Source of the DNA: Arthrobacter sp. CDRTa11
GTDB lineage: Bacteria; Actinomycetota; Actinomycetes; Actinomycetales; Micrococcaceae
Reading direction: 5' to 3'
Assembly (NCBI RefSeq): GCF_026427775.1
Contig: NZ_CP044532.1
Coordinates: forward strand, 3,906,001-3,970,000
Length of the DNA: 64,000 nucleotides
The translations under genes and the position numbers were made by a program. A model generated the notes under the pieces. The model was given only the letters and a program-made list of their open reading frames with translations. It was not told the origin of the DNA and ran no database searches. Numbering within the stretch: position 1 is the first letter of the stretch; each line of letters begins with the position of its first letter. Shown piece after piece: positions 43,674 to 52,353 of the stretch.

Positions 43674-45368
43674 TTAGTGCACCCCGGCCTTGAGCCGCTT
43701 CTGCGACTTCTTCCGGGCCTTCCGGTACTTTGATTCGGCGTCGGCGGCGAGCTCCACCTGCCGCGTGCGGAGCTCGACGAAGAGCGAAGCGACGGGTTCG
43801 GGAAGATCCGGGACTCCGCCCAGCTTGCCCAGCAGGTCCCGGGCCAGGATGCTGTCGCGGAACTCGCCCAGGATCTTCTGCTGCCGGTGCGCGGCCTTGG
43901 CTACCTTGGCCGCCCGCTTCCCGCTGACCGGGCCCAACGACTCTGCCACGTGCCGAAGCCGTTTGGCGTCCTTGCGCACCTGATGCAGGGCGCTTTCATG
44001 CTGCGCTCCCCGCCGGGCACCCTTGGCCGCCTTCTGCGAGCGCCGGAGCCGTTTGACCGCCTTGGCCACCAGCTTGCCGCCCACCTTGCGCCCTGAAACC
44101 GCTCCCTCCGGCCGCAGGGGTGGACTGTCGCGGAAGGCTTCAAGGTCATCGAGCAGCCGGAAATAGCGCTCCGAGGCCAGCACGTCCATCACTTTCCGGT
44201 ATCCGTCGTCGAACGTCCCGCCGAGCTCCTGCTCCACCCGGTCCTTGACCGCCGTTGCAGCCGGGCCCTCCGGCAGTTCCGCAAGATGACCCCGCAGCCG
44301 CTCCAGCATCACTTCGGCGTCCCGCGGCACGCCCAGAGTCCGGCCGAGCCACTTGAGCTCTTCCTGCAGCCGCCGCACGGCCACCGCGCTGTAGTGCCGG
44401 CGGTACGCAGCCAGCGCGGAGCGTGCCCTGCGCGTTGCCGCCCGCAGGTTGTGTACCGCCTCCGGCTCCTCCAGCCTGACACCGGAATCGTGGGCCAGGA
44501 TTTCGCGGATCTGCGCGCCCAGGTAGGCAGTTACGACGGCGGACGCCGGGCTCTTCTTATCCGGCTCTGAAGCCTGTGGTTCCCGGCCGCGCGTTTCACG
44601 GATTGTGTCCTGAAGTGCCCGGGCCAGCTTGGACCCGTGGCCTGCCGGCCGCGCTCCCGCCGCGGCCAGGACTTCCTCGGCGGCGGCGAAGATGTCCGAG
44701 CTGCCATGCACAAGCTCCAGTTCCCATTCGCGCCAGTGCTGGCTCCGGTCCCCTGCCTGCCCGTCCCCCTTGGGCTCTTCTCCGTCGGGATCCTCTGCTT
44801 CGGGCTCTTCTCGTGCCGGCTCCACTCCTGCGGGTTTGGGCCTGAGCAGGGGCTGGGCATGCACCTTGTCGTCGGCCAGGTCGGCCAGGTGCACGCCGTC
44901 CGCGTCGTAAAGGGCGTGCGTGGTCCGCTGCGTTTCCAGCCTGGCCACCGGCACCAGCTCAGCGCCACGAAGGTAAGCCTGAAGGTGGGCGAGGAGCGCG
45001 TCAGGAACGACGCCGGGCTGGCCCAGCGGGGCGTGCAGCTCCCGGCGCTGCTGGGGTTCCGAACCGGCATCAGACCCGGGCCCGGCCGCCGAACCCCCAG
45101 AATCCGAACCGGCGGCGCCCCTGTCCCCGCCGGGAGACTCCGGTGGAAGCTTAAGGTGCCAGCCGGCGTCGGCCCCTCCTGTCCGCCGCCGCAGGGTGAT
45201 GCGCCGGGACGCCAGGACGTAGCTTTCCGTGTCGAAATAAACAGCTTCCAGGGCGGCCACGTGCGGGTCGCCCACGCGGGCCACGCCGGGGAGACCAGCC
45301 AGCGGCGGCACCACGGCCTCCTCGCCCACCTCGTACTTCTTCTCGATTTCCACACCCTGCAGGGCCAT
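43674..45368 (-). CDS. CYTH and CHAD domain-containing protein
   Basis: A 564-residue protein. The N-terminal CYTH domain starts with EIEKKYEV and carries AVYFDTESYVL and ITLRRRTGG. A Gly/Ser/Glu-rich insertion interrupts it. The C-terminal CHAD domain (about residues 270-555) contains VHNLRAATRRARSALAAYRRHY and conserved Lys/Arg/His rows typical of polyphosphate binding. CYTH acts on triphosphates; CHAD binds inorganic polyphosphate. The second ATG is preferred: GGAAGG lies nine bases before it and abuts the first. Confidence 0.92.
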   Translation of the reverse strand: MALQGVEIEKKYEVGEEAVVPPLAGLPGVARVGDPHVAALEAVYFDTESYVLASRRITLRRRTGGADAGWHLKLPPESPGGDRGAAGSDSGGSAAGPGSDAGSEPQQRRELHAPLGQPGVVPDALLAHLQAYLRGAELVPVARLETQRTTHALYDADGVHLADLADDKVHAQPLLRPKPAGVEPAREEPEAEDPDGEEPKGDGQAGDRSQHWREWELELVHGSSDIFAAAEEVLAAAGARPAGHGSKLARALQDTIRETRGREPQASEPDKKSPASAVVTAYLGAQIREILAHDSGVRLEEPEAVHNLRAATRRARSALAAYRRHYSAVAVRRLQEELKWLGRTLGVPRDAEVMLERLRGHLAELPEGPAATAVKDRVEQELGGTFDDGYRKVMDVLASERYFRLLDDLEAFRDSPPLRPEGAVSGRKVGGKLVAKAVKRLRRSQKAAKGARRGAQHESALHQVRKDAKRLRHVAESLGPVSGKRAAKVAKAAHRQQKILGEFRDSILARDLLGKLGGVPDLPEPVASLFVELRTRQVELAADAESKYRKARKKSQKRLKAGVH

Positions 45369-45485
45369 CAAGGACATCCTTCCGGTCAGCGTACGTCGGG
45401 CCGGAGAAGCCCGGTTGGCCCAACATGGTCTGACCCCGAGTCTATGCCGCTGGGTGAGCGATGGGAGAGGTTGGACACAAAACCC

Positions 45486-45509
45486 TAGACATCAAACGTC
45501 TAACGTCTA
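45486..45509. promoter_or_regulatory. GntR/FCD-type operator TAGAC-N7-GTCTA plus third half-site
   Basis: A perfect 5+7+5 inverted repeat at 45486-45502 followed by another GTCTA at 45505-45509. It sits 11 bases before the MFS start. The FCD/GntR regulator encoded two genes on is the likely ligand. Confidence 0.55.
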
Positions 45510-45519
45510 ACCTTGAAGG

Positions 45520-46752
45520 ATGGCCCCCATCTCTCCAGCTCCCCCCGCAGTGGATACCGCCCTGCCCAAGCCGCGTACCGCCGTCGTGCTGTCCGTCATA
45601 GCGCTGGTGCTGATCGGCCTTAACCTGCGGGCCGGAATCACGGGAGCATCGGCGCTGCTGCACGATCTGCAGCTGGTCCTGGGCTATGGGCCGCTGGTGG
45701 CGGCGATCATTCCGTCCATCCCTACCCTCTGTTTTGCGGTGGCCGGCGCGGCGACGTCGTGGCTCACGGGGCGGCTCGGCGTCGAAAAGTCAATCCTGCT
45801 GTCGCTGGGGATGCTGGCGGCGGGGCTGCTGCTGCGGGGCATCCCGGCCACGGGCATGCTGGTGATTGGCACGGTCCTGGGAATGTCGGGGCTGGCCGTC
45901 TGCAACGTGGCCATGCCGTCATTCATCCGCGAGCACTTCGCCGGACGCACGTCCCTGATGACCGGGCTGTATACGGTCACCATGACCACCGGCGCAACAG
46001 CCACAGCCGTGGTGGTGGTCCCGCTGGCGCAGGCCCTCGGTTCGCCTTCGGCGGCAGTGGGCGCCATCGGAATTATGGCCATCGCCGCCTTCCTGGGTTT
46101 CCTGCCCGTTGCCCTGCACGCGCACCGCAACAGTGTCCGCACCCGCACCGGCAGGATCTCGCCCTGGCCATTACTGAGGACGCGCAAAGGCCTGCTGCTG
46201 ACCGCCATCTTTACCGTCCAGGCCCTGCTGGCGTACGCCCTGCTGAGCTGGTTCCCGTACATGCTGACCACCATGGGGCTCAGTGCCTCGGACAGCGGCC
46301 TGATGTACGGGCTGATGCAGCTGGTTTCCGTGCCGGCCGGCATGCTGCTGATCGCCATTGGGTCCCGCCGCCGGATGCTGCGGCCCGCTTTTTACCTCGT
46401 CTCCGTAACCATGGCACTGGGGGTTGCCGCGCTGCTGTTCCTCCCGGTGGGCCTGGCCGTGATCCCCGCCGTCCTGCTGGGGTTCGGCCTGGGCATCTTC
46501 CCCCTGGTGATGGTCATGATCAGCCGCAGCGGCACCAACACGGCTGAAACCACGGCGCTTTCCACGCTGGCTCAGTCCACCGGCTACCTGCTGGCCACGG
46601 TGGGGCCCTTTGGCGCAGGGCTGCTCCACAGTGCCACCGGCAGCTGGACGCTGCCGCTTTCCCTTCTGCTGGTCCTCGCCCTGGTCCAGATCGTGGTGGC
46701 CCACCTGCTCACGGGCAGCCCTTCCGCCGGCAACACCTCAAAGAAGAAGTAG
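45520..46752 (+). CDS. CynX/NimT-type MFS transporter
   Basis: A 410-residue membrane protein with about 12 segments. It begins VIALVLIGLNLRAGITGASALL, matching the cyanate/nitroimidazole CynX-NimT branch of the major facilitator superfamily, and has GRLGVEKSILL between segments 2 and 3. The substrate is unknown. The ATG follows GAAGG. It is probably co-transcribed with the FCD regulator 7 bases downstream and governed by the operator at 45486. Confidence 0.88.
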   Translation: MAPISPAPPAVDTALPKPRTAVVLSVIALVLIGLNLRAGITGASALLHDLQLVLGYGPLVAAIIPSIPTLCFAVAGAATSWLTGRLGVEKSILLSLGMLAAGLLLRGIPATGMLVIGTVLGMSGLAVCNVAMPSFIREHFAGRTSLMTGLYTVTMTTGATATAVVVVPLAQALGSPSAAVGAIGIMAIAAFLGFLPVALHAHRNSVRTRTGRISPWPLLRTRKGLLLTAIFTVQALLAYALLSWFPYMLTTMGLSASDSGLMYGLMQLVSVPAGMLLIAIGSRRRMLRPAFYLVSVTMALGVAALLFLPVGLAVIPAVLLGFGLGIFPLVMVMISRSGTNTAETTALSTLAQSTGYLLATVGPFGAGLLHSATGSWTLPLSLLLVLALVQIVVAHLLTGSPSAGNTSKKK

Positions 46753-46759
46753 GCCCAGA

Positions 46760-47455
46760 ATGACCCTCAGCACCTCGCACCGGCAGCCCCTCGCGGAAGA
46801 GGTCACCGCCAAGCTGCGGACCATGATCCAAACAGGCGAGTGGCCATTGCAGCAGCGGATCCCGCCGGAGCCCGAGCTGATGGCACGGCTTGGCGTCTCC
46901 CGCGGGACGCTCCGGGAGGCCGTCAAGGCCCTGGCCCACAGCGGAATGCTGGAGGTGCGCCGGGGCGACGGCACATATGTCCGTGCCACCAGTGAGATGT
47001 CCGGCGCCGCCCGCCGGATGTACCAGGACCACACCGGTGAGCACATCCTGGAAGTCAGGGCGGGGCTGGATACCCAGGCGGCGAAGCTCGCCGCGAAGAA
47101 CGCCACGCCCGACGACGTCACCGCCTTGCGCGCGCTGCTCACCGAACGCGACCAGGGCTGGCATGCGGCCGACTATGCCGCCTGGGCCCGGGCCGACTGG
47201 GCCTTCCACGAGCGGGTGGCCCAGGCATCGGGGAATCCCCTGCTCCACGAGCTGTATGTCAGTTTCGGCGGCGTCTTCCACCAGGACCTGCTCAAGCAGC
47301 CGGCCAAGGAGGGGTTCGACGGGATTCCGCACCAGGGCCACGGTGAACTGGTGGACGCCATCGAGGCACACGATCCCGACGCCGCCGTGGCCAGTGTCAA
47401 CCGGAACCTGAACTCGTGCGCGGAATGGATCCGGGCCGAGCTCCTGCCCCTCTGA
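46760..47455 (+). CDS. FadR-subfamily (FCD) GntR regulator
   Basis: A 231-residue regulator. The GntR winged helix covers residues 10-75 (PPEPELMARLGVSRGTLREAVKALAHSGMLEVRRGDGTYV). The FCD helical domain follows (HILEVRAGLDTQAAKLAAKN, RADWAFHERVAQASGNPLL, GHGELVDAIEAHD), with Asp/His residues for metal or carboxylate ligand binding. It is 7 bases after the CynX-like gene, so it probably regulates uptake or efflux of the same acid. The open frame upstream of the ATG is a continuation antifeature only. Confidence 0.93.
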   Translation: MTLSTSHRQPLAEEVTAKLRTMIQTGEWPLQQRIPPEPELMARLGVSRGTLREAVKALAHSGMLEVRRGDGTYVRATSEMSGAARRMYQDHTGEHILEVRAGLDTQAAKLAAKNATPDDVTALRALLTERDQGWHAADYAAWARADWAFHERVAQASGNPLLHELYVSFGGVFHQDLLKQPAKEGFDGIPHQGHGELVDAIEAHDPDAAVASVNRNLNSCAEWIRAELLPL

Positions 47456-47754
47456 CCGGGCTTTAGCGACTGTCTCTTGCCAATGCCTTTTGCCACTGTC
47501 TTGTCGGGTCAGTAAGGCAAGCGGCTCAGCTGAGTAAGGCAGGCTGCGCCGCTTACGTACGGTCGGTGACGCCGTGCTGGCCGGATCCGCGGGCGCAGTG
47601 TGCACGGCAGTACACGCCTTGCTCGGTTTCACGGCAGAAATCCTCCGGCGATGAGGGTCAGCAGTGCTCTCGCCAGTAAGTAGGCTTACTATCTGACATA
47701 GGCAGTTATTCCCCGGGGGCCGAATATGGTGCCCGCTGATGACGAGGAGCCCCC
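47456..47754. other. 299-base intergenic region with repeated motifs
   Basis: No gene seen. It contains two direct copies of AGTAAGGCA starting at 47511 and 47533 (22 bases apart) and the palindrome GTAAG-N4-CTTAC at 47676-47689. These probably control the AI-2E-family gene at 47755. Confidence 0.5.
47676..47689. promoter_or_regulatory. Palindrome GTAAG-TAGG-CTTAC upstream of the AI-2E transporter
   Basis: A perfect 5+4+5 dyad, extendable to AGTAAG/CTTACT, followed by ATCT. The same arrangement recurs at 49828-49841. Confidence 0.55.
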
Positions 47755-48948
47755 ATGGCCCGAGCAACAAACCTGTCCGAGCATGAACGCGCCCCTGAAC
47801 CTGAACCCGCCCGAAACCCCAACACGGCAGCAGAAAAACGGCGGGCCCAACGAAAGCCGCCCCGAGCCCTGTGGTCCGACGGCTTGGGGCGGGTGGCTAT
47901 CCGGTCCGCCCAGATCCTGCTGATCCTGGGCGTGGCGATAGCTTCCGTCTACGCCCTGATGCAGATCAAGCTGCTGGTCATCCCCGTCCTGATCGCACTG
48001 ATCCTCGCCGCAGCCATCGGCCCGTTTGTGAACATGCTCCGCCGCCGGGGCCTGCCGGGCGGAGCAGCTACCGGCCTGGCTTTTGTGGCGCTGCTCCTCC
48101 TGCTGGCGGGCGTCTCCACGGTGATCTATTTCTCCGTCCGGAGCCAGTGGGGCGAGCTGGTGCAGCAGGCTTCCACCGGGCTGGACGAGCTGGAGCAATT
48201 CCTGCTGAACGGCCCCATTCCCCTGGATCAGGAGCAGCTGAACCAGGCGCGCGAGGGAATCATCCAGTTCGCCACCAGCAGCCAGGTCCGTTCCGGCGCC
48301 ATCACAGGGCTTTCGGTGGTGACGGAGTTCCTCGCCGGAACTGCACTGATGATTGTGTTCCTGTTCTTTTTCCTCAAGGACGGGGCCAAGATCTGGAGCT
48401 TTTTCCTGCGGCCTTTCAGCGGGCAGCGGGAAGCGAAACTGCGCAGGGTGGGCAGCCGGACTTTGGAAGTCCTGGGTGGGTATGTCCGCGGAACCGCTGT
48501 GGTGGCCCTGGTGGACGCCGTGGCCATCGGCGCGGCGCTGTTTATTCTCCAGGTTCCCCTGGCGTTCGCGCTGGCCATCATCGTGTTTATGACAGCCTTC
48601 ATCCCGCTGGTGGGCGCCACTGTGGCCGGCATCCTGGCGGCCTTGGTGGCCCTGGTGGCCAACGGCCCGGTGGTGGCCCTGATTGTGGTGGCAGTGGTGA
48701 TTGCCGTGAACCAACTGGAGGGCGACCTCCTGCAGCCGATCGTGATGGGCAAATCGCTGCAGCTTCACGCCCTGGTGATCCTGATGGCACTGACAGCGGG
48801 CACCATCCTGGCCGGCATCGTAGGCGCCGTGCTCTCCGTTCCGCTGGCGGCCGTGGTCTGGGCGATCATCCAGGTCTGGACCGCCGAGGACCCCAAGTTT
48901 GAGCCGATGAATCCGGATCTGCCGCCGGCCAACAGCCAACCAACATAG
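47755..48948 (+). CDS. AI-2E family transporter
   Basis: A 397-residue protein with a charged, Pro-rich N-terminus (1-45) and eight membrane segments in the UPF0118/PerM pattern. Markers are LLVIPVLIALILAAAIGPF, LFFFLKDG, LGGYVRGTAVVALVDA and IPLVGATVAG. The family was named after autoinducer-2 export, but many members export other small molecules or move sodium/protons. A long loop with VQQASTGLDELEQFL is typical. The start ATG follows GAGGAG. Confidence 0.92.
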   Translation: MARATNLSEHERAPEPEPARNPNTAAEKRRAQRKPPRALWSDGLGRVAIRSAQILLILGVAIASVYALMQIKLLVIPVLIALILAAAIGPFVNMLRRRGLPGGAATGLAFVALLLLLAGVSTVIYFSVRSQWGELVQQASTGLDELEQFLLNGPIPLDQEQLNQAREGIIQFATSSQVRSGAITGLSVVTEFLAGTALMIVFLFFFLKDGAKIWSFFLRPFSGQREAKLRRVGSRTLEVLGGYVRGTAVVALVDAVAIGAALFILQVPLAFALAIIVFMTAFIPLVGATVAGILAALVALVANGPVVALIVVAVVIAVNQLEGDLLQPIVMGKSLQLHALVILMALTAGTILAGIVGAVLSVPLAAVVWAIIQVWTAEDPKFEPMNPDLPPANSQPT

Positions 48949-49019
48949 TCCGGCAAGGTACTCCGGCAACCGAGTCCGGCAAACCCAGCCAACGCATCCC
49001 CCCAGTAACCGGGGACAGA

Positions 49020-49075
49020 CGACGGCGGCCCGGCACTCTGGCGACTTAATAATCCCAGGTGCCGGACCGCCGTCG
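49020..49075 (+). terminator. Terminator after the AI-2E transporter
   Basis: Sixteen-base arms with one mismatch (49020-49035 and 49060-49075) flank an AT-rich loop that includes AATAATCC. Confidence 0.65.
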
Positions 49076-49128
49076 GGCGTTACTGCCTGTTCCTGCCACG
49101 CCCTCAGGTCCTGCCACCGCCCCCAGAG

Positions 49129-49185
49129 TTTTTGTCCAGATGCGGCGACTTTGAGGACGTTTTTGTCTCCCTATCTGGACAAAAA
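49129..49185 (-). terminator. Inverted repeat after the small membrane protein gene
   Basis: Thirteen-base perfect arms (TTTTTGTCCAGAT at 49129-49141 and complement at 49173-49185) with a 31-nt loop. It lies 15 bases beyond the stop at 49200. Confidence 0.5.
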
Positions 49186-49199
49186 TTCCAACGGGGAGG

Positions 49200-49736
49200 C
49201 TAGGAGCGCAGGCCCGCGAAGACGTTCTTGGGCCGCTGCATCTCGCCGTGCTTGGCACCGAGGAAGACCACCAGGCCGGCGAACACCGGAATAGCCCACT
49301 GCAGCATCTTCAGCTGCTCCTGGGCGGTTTTCAGTTCCTCGGAAGCTTCCGGCGTAGGCTCGGTTGCGCCCAGTGCCCCTTGGTCCGCGAGCTTCTCCAC
49401 TTTCTTGCCCAGGATGCCCGCGTAGAGCGTTACGGCCGCGCCGGCTACCGTCACTGCCGTCTTGATAACGGTGTCCCGGGCAACGCCGTCCTGCTTGGCG
49501 ATGCGGTCCTTGTTCTCCCAGGCGATGGCCAGGTCAGCCACAAGGTGCGAGGCGAAGGCTGCCGTCTGGATCGGCGCCCATTTCATCCAGCCCGCACTGG
49601 AGAGGCGGGTCCGCTCCGAAGGATCCTTGGCTTCCGCCGCTGCACCGTTCAGTCCGATGGCACCCATCAATGATCCGCCGAACCAGGCCGCAGCCGTGAG
49701 ATCGTGGACTGTCCGTGCAATGAGATTTCCTGCCAT
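49200..49736 (-). CDS. Conserved actinobacterial membrane protein, unknown function
   Basis: A 178-residue protein. Hydrophobic segments occur at about residues 12-32 (LTAAAWFGGSLMGAIGLNGAA), 88-112 (TVIKTAVTVAGAAVTLYAGILG) and 145-162 (WAIPVFAGLVVFLGA). A charged central part contains PSERTRLSSAGWMKWAPIQ. No enzymatic motif is seen. It diverges from the gene at 49895, with the GTAAG palindrome between them. Confidence 0.75.
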   Translation of the reverse strand: MAGNLIARTVHDLTAAAWFGGSLMGAIGLNGAAAEAKDPSERTRLSSAGWMKWAPIQTAAFASHLVADLAIAWENKDRIAKQDGVARDTVIKTAVTVAGAAVTLYAGILGKKVEKLADQGALGATEPTPEASEELKTAQEQLKMLQWAIPVFAGLVVFLGAKHGEMQRPKNVFAGLRS

Positions 49737-49827
49737 GATGCGCTTCCTAACGTTGAGCTGGTTACGAGATGCCGCTTCTGCGGGTCTTCACTTGCCGTGT
49801 CCCATCAAGGTCATGGTGTAGCCTATG

Positions 49828-49841
49828 GTAAGCACACTTAC
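49828..49841. promoter_or_regulatory. Palindrome GTAAG-CACA-CTTAC in a divergent promoter
   Basis: A perfect 5+4+5 dyad followed by TAATCT, the same form as at 47676-47689. It lies 92 bases upstream of the leftward gene start and 54 bases upstream of the rightward gene start. Confidence 0.55.
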
Positions 49842-49894
49842 TAATCTTACGAAAGCCCGTTTTAATGCAGCCGCACACGCGTAATATCGCAGCC

Positions 49895-50185
49895 ATGGAG
49901 AACAAAGGGACCCTGTTTGGGTGGGCATTTGGCGACGCCGCCCGTGAGGGTGAGAGCGGATATGTTGAGAAGCTTCAGCATGATGCATTCGAGAACGCGC
50001 GCCGCACGGCCGAGGCGAGGGGTTTCACTGTCCTGGCCGGTTCCGAGGCCTTCACGGTCCTGAATGCCCACGAAACGCTGGTGGAGCTGGATACAGCCCC
50101 GGACAGCCTGGTGGTCCGCTGCACCGTCACAGTGGAAGGCCCGGGAGCCGAGAAGCTGCATGCCGAAGGCCCCATGAACGGGTAG
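49895..50185 (+). CDS. Small conserved hypothetical protein
   Basis: A 96-residue soluble protein starting MENKGTLFGWAFGDAAREG. It has mixed alpha/beta character, with one helix (GYVEKLQHDAFENARRTAEARG) and several strands. No family recognised. It is 14 bases upstream of the DUF1206 gene and likely co-transcribed with it. The ribosome site is weak, so the start could be leaderless. Confidence 0.65.
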   Translation: MENKGTLFGWAFGDAAREGESGYVEKLQHDAFENARRTAEARGFTVLAGSEAFTVLNAHETLVELDTAPDSLVVRCTVTVEGPGAEKLHAEGPMNG

Positions 50186-50199
50186 CTGGACGGAAAGCC

Positions 50200-51027
50200 A
50201 TGTCAGACGGGGACTCCACCATGAGCGAGGCGGCCGACGCTGTCGAGGAGGCATCAAACGCCAAGGCGCTGGATGTCGTGGCTCGTTCCGGCTTCGCCGT
50301 TGTGGCCCTGCTGCATGTGATCGTTGGCGCCATCGCCGTCGCTGTTGCCTTCGGTCAGCCCGGCCAGGCCGAAGCGACGGGCGCCATTGAACAATTGGCT
50401 GCCAACCCCTGGGGCCCCGCCGTGATGTGGTCCTGCCTCATCGCCTGTACGGGGCTGGCGCTCTGGCAACTGAGCGAGGCAACGCTCCGCGCCCGGCACC
50501 TGCCACGCAAGGAACGCCTGGCCAAACTGGTCTCGTCAGGGTTCCTGGCGTTGGCCTACGGCAGCGTGGGCCTGAGCTTTGCGGGCTTCGCCGTGGGGCT
50601 GCGTGCCGATTCCAGCCGAACCACCCGTGACTTCAGCGCTGCACTTCTGGGAGCCCCCTTCGGGCTGTGGGTCCTGATAGCCCTGGGGCTGACCATCATG
50701 GGAGTGGGGATCTACTTTGTGGCGAAGGGTTTGCGCCGTGGTTTCAAGGACGAGCTCTTCCATTTTGACGGCTCCCACCGCGGCAAGCTCATCGATGCTC
50801 TGGGGCTCACGGGCCACGTGGCCAAGGGAATCGCCCTCAACCTGACCGGGCTGCTCTTTGTTATCGCGGCCGGAAAGCAGAATGCGGACGAATCCACGGG
50901 GCTCGACGGCAGCCTGAAGGCACTCCGGGAACACCCGTTCGGCCCTTCCCTTCTGGTGGCGATTGGCGCAGGCTTCATTTGCTACGGCATTTTTGCGCTG
51001 GTCCGGGCACGCTTCGGCAGGATGTAG
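50200..51027 (+). CDS. DUF1206 family membrane protein
   Basis: A 275-residue protein with three tandem units of about 75 residues, each with two membrane segments: ARSGFAVVALLHVIVGAIAVAVAFG, VSSGFLALAYGSVGLSFAGFA and LTGHVAKGIALNLTGLLFVIAA. This repeat is the DUF1206 signature. Function is not known for the family. A GGAAAG site precedes the ATG. It is 12 bases upstream of the catalase-like/SRPBCC fusion gene. Confidence 0.88.
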   Translation: MSDGDSTMSEAADAVEEASNAKALDVVARSGFAVVALLHVIVGAIAVAVAFGQPGQAEATGAIEQLAANPWGPAVMWSCLIACTGLALWQLSEATLRARHLPRKERLAKLVSSGFLALAYGSVGLSFAGFAVGLRADSSRTTRDFSAALLGAPFGLWVLIALGLTIMGVGIYFVAKGLRRGFKDELFHFDGSHRGKLIDALGLTGHVAKGIALNLTGLLFVIAAGKQNADESTGLDGSLKALREHPFGPSLLVAIGAGFICYGIFALVRARFGRM

Positions 51028-51039
51028 GAGGTGGTTCCG

Positions 51040-52233
51040 ATGAAAGCGATGGGTTCCAACACCCGCGGGCCTGATCCGGCAGTGCCCGCCACGGAACTGG
51101 CGGGGTGGACGTTCGCTGCCCTGTTCCGGGCCATCAAGGTGGTGCGGCCTGACAGGCCCATCCATCCCCAGGGAGTCAGCTTTGACGGTGAGCTGACCAG
51201 GAAGGGCGACGGGCCTCAGGTGAGCGGCCTCGACTGGCTCGATTCGCCCGGTGTTGAACCGGTCAAGGCGCGTTTCTCACGGTCGGTGGGATTGCCGCCG
51301 TCGTTCCCTGACATTTTGGGCCTTGCCCTGCGGATCAATCCATCCGGTGCGGCCGCAGACGTACTGTTCGCGTCCACTGGCTGGCGGTTTCCCGCCCGGT
51401 TTGCCCTCATACCCCGGCGGAGTGTTTCCGATGCCGCGCTTACCACCCTTATGCCATACCAGGGGCAGTACGGTCCTGTGCTTCTGGGCCTGCGGACGCT
51501 GCAACGGCCGGCGGACGGGTCAACCGGGGACTGGGTCCTGGAACTCTGCTTCGCCAAGCCGGCCGGGCAGTGGGTGCGCGCCGGCGAGCTTCGGCTGCGG
51601 GAAACTCCAGGCGCCCCTGATACTCCGCTCCGCTTCAACCCCTTGGAACATCCTCTGCCAGACGCGGGGACGTACCCATGGACCCGGCGCCTGCGGGAGC
51701 GCTCGTACCGGGCGGCCCAGCAACCTGCCCCTCATTCTCCCCGTAATTCATCCCATACCCGTGGGCCCTTCGCCCTGACCGAAAGGAAGCCCATGGCAAC
51801 AGTGAGCAAGGTTTTCAACTCCCCGGCGGAGGAAGTGTGGAAAGTCATCGCGGACGGCTGGCTCTACTCCGGCTGGGTGGTGGGTGCGTCGCGGATCCGG
51901 GCCGTCGACGCGCAATGGCCGGACAAGGGATCCAGGCTCCACCATTCCGTGGGGGCCTGGCCGTTGGTGATTAATGACAGCACCAGTGTGGCCGACGTCG
52001 AACCCGGCCGCTCGCTGGAACTGGTGGCCCGGGTGTGGCCGGCGGGCGAGGCCAAAGTGCTCATCACCATCGAGGACCAGGGAATGCAGTGCCGCGTCAC
52101 CATGGCCGAAGACGCGGTGCGGGGCCCCGGGAAGTTTGTGCCGAAGCCCCTGCGGGATGCCCTCATCCTCGCCCGCAACCGCGAAACACTCAACCGGCTC
52201 GAACTCATGGCCGCCGGCGGAGCCGGGAGTTAG
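51040..52233 (+). CDS. Two-domain protein: unknown (catalase-fold-like) N-terminal part fused to SRPBCC domain
   Basis: A 397-residue open frame. Residues 1-235 contain GVSFDGELTRKGDG, ARFSRSVGLPPSFPDILGLALRI and a beta-rich region; this faintly recalls the catalase-like barrel but has no catalytic His motif. Residues 252-397 form an SRPBCC/START-type domain (MATVSKVFNSPAEEVWKVIADGWLYSGWVVG). A strong ribosome site GAAAGGAAG lies in frame just before that Met, with no stop between. The start ATG follows GGAGGT with good spacing; an upstream GTG at 51031 is worse placed. Confidence 0.7.
   Translation: MKAMGSNTRGPDPAVPATELAGWTFAALFRAIKVVRPDRPIHPQGVSFDGELTRKGDGPQVSGLDWLDSPGVEPVKARFSRSVGLPPSFPDILGLALRINPSGAAADVLFASTGWRFPARFALIPRRSVSDAALTTLMPYQGQYGPVLLGLRTLQRPADGSTGDWVLELCFAKPAGQWVRAGELRLRETPGAPDTPLRFNPLEHPLPDAGTYPWTRRLRERSYRAAQQPAPHSPRNSSHTRGPFALTERKPMATVSKVFNSPAEEVWKVIADGWLYSGWVVGASRIRAVDAQWPDKGSRLHHSVGAWPLVINDSTSVADVEPGRSLELVARVWPAGEAKVLITIEDQGMQCRVTMAEDAVRGPGKFVPKPLRDALILARNRETLNRLELMAAGGAGS
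51793..52233 (+). CDS. SRPBCC family protein from the internal start
   Basis: If translation begins at the internal ATG, the product is a 146-residue stand-alone SRPBCC protein, the usual length for this family. SRPBCC proteins bind hydrophobic ligands in a deep cavity. The ribosome site AAAGGAAG seven bases before the ATG supports this start, which would coexist with or replace the long fused product. Confidence 0.6.
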   Translation: MATVSKVFNSPAEEVWKVIADGWLYSGWVVGASRIRAVDAQWPDKGSRLHHSVGAWPLVINDSTSVADVEPGRSLELVARVWPAGEAKVLITIEDQGMQCRVTMAEDAVRGPGKFVPKPLRDALILARNRETLNRLELMAAGGAGS

Positions 52234-52281
52234 CCGGGCTGGGTTAAAACGTTCGCGGCTTAGAGCGGGGCGTAAAAAGAA

Positions 52282-52346
52282 AGCGCGAACTGGCAGCAGA
52301 TGACCTCAACCGTGCGGTTTGCGGTCATGTGCTGCCAGTTCGCGCT
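52282..52346. terminator. Long-stem bidirectional terminator
   Basis: Twenty-four-base arms with one mismatch (52282-52305 and 52323-52346, starting AGCGCGAACTGGCAGCA) enclose a 17-nt loop between convergent genes. Confidence 0.8.
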
Positions 52347-52353
52347 CTTCAGG

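Noticed and set aside
43690..44096. Short plus-strand frames within the CYTH-CHAD gene
   Set aside because: Ala/Arg-rich shadows with no ribosome site.
47456..47754. Search for a CRISPR-like array in the repeated AGTAAGGCA motifs
   Set aside because: Only two short direct copies; no regular spacers.
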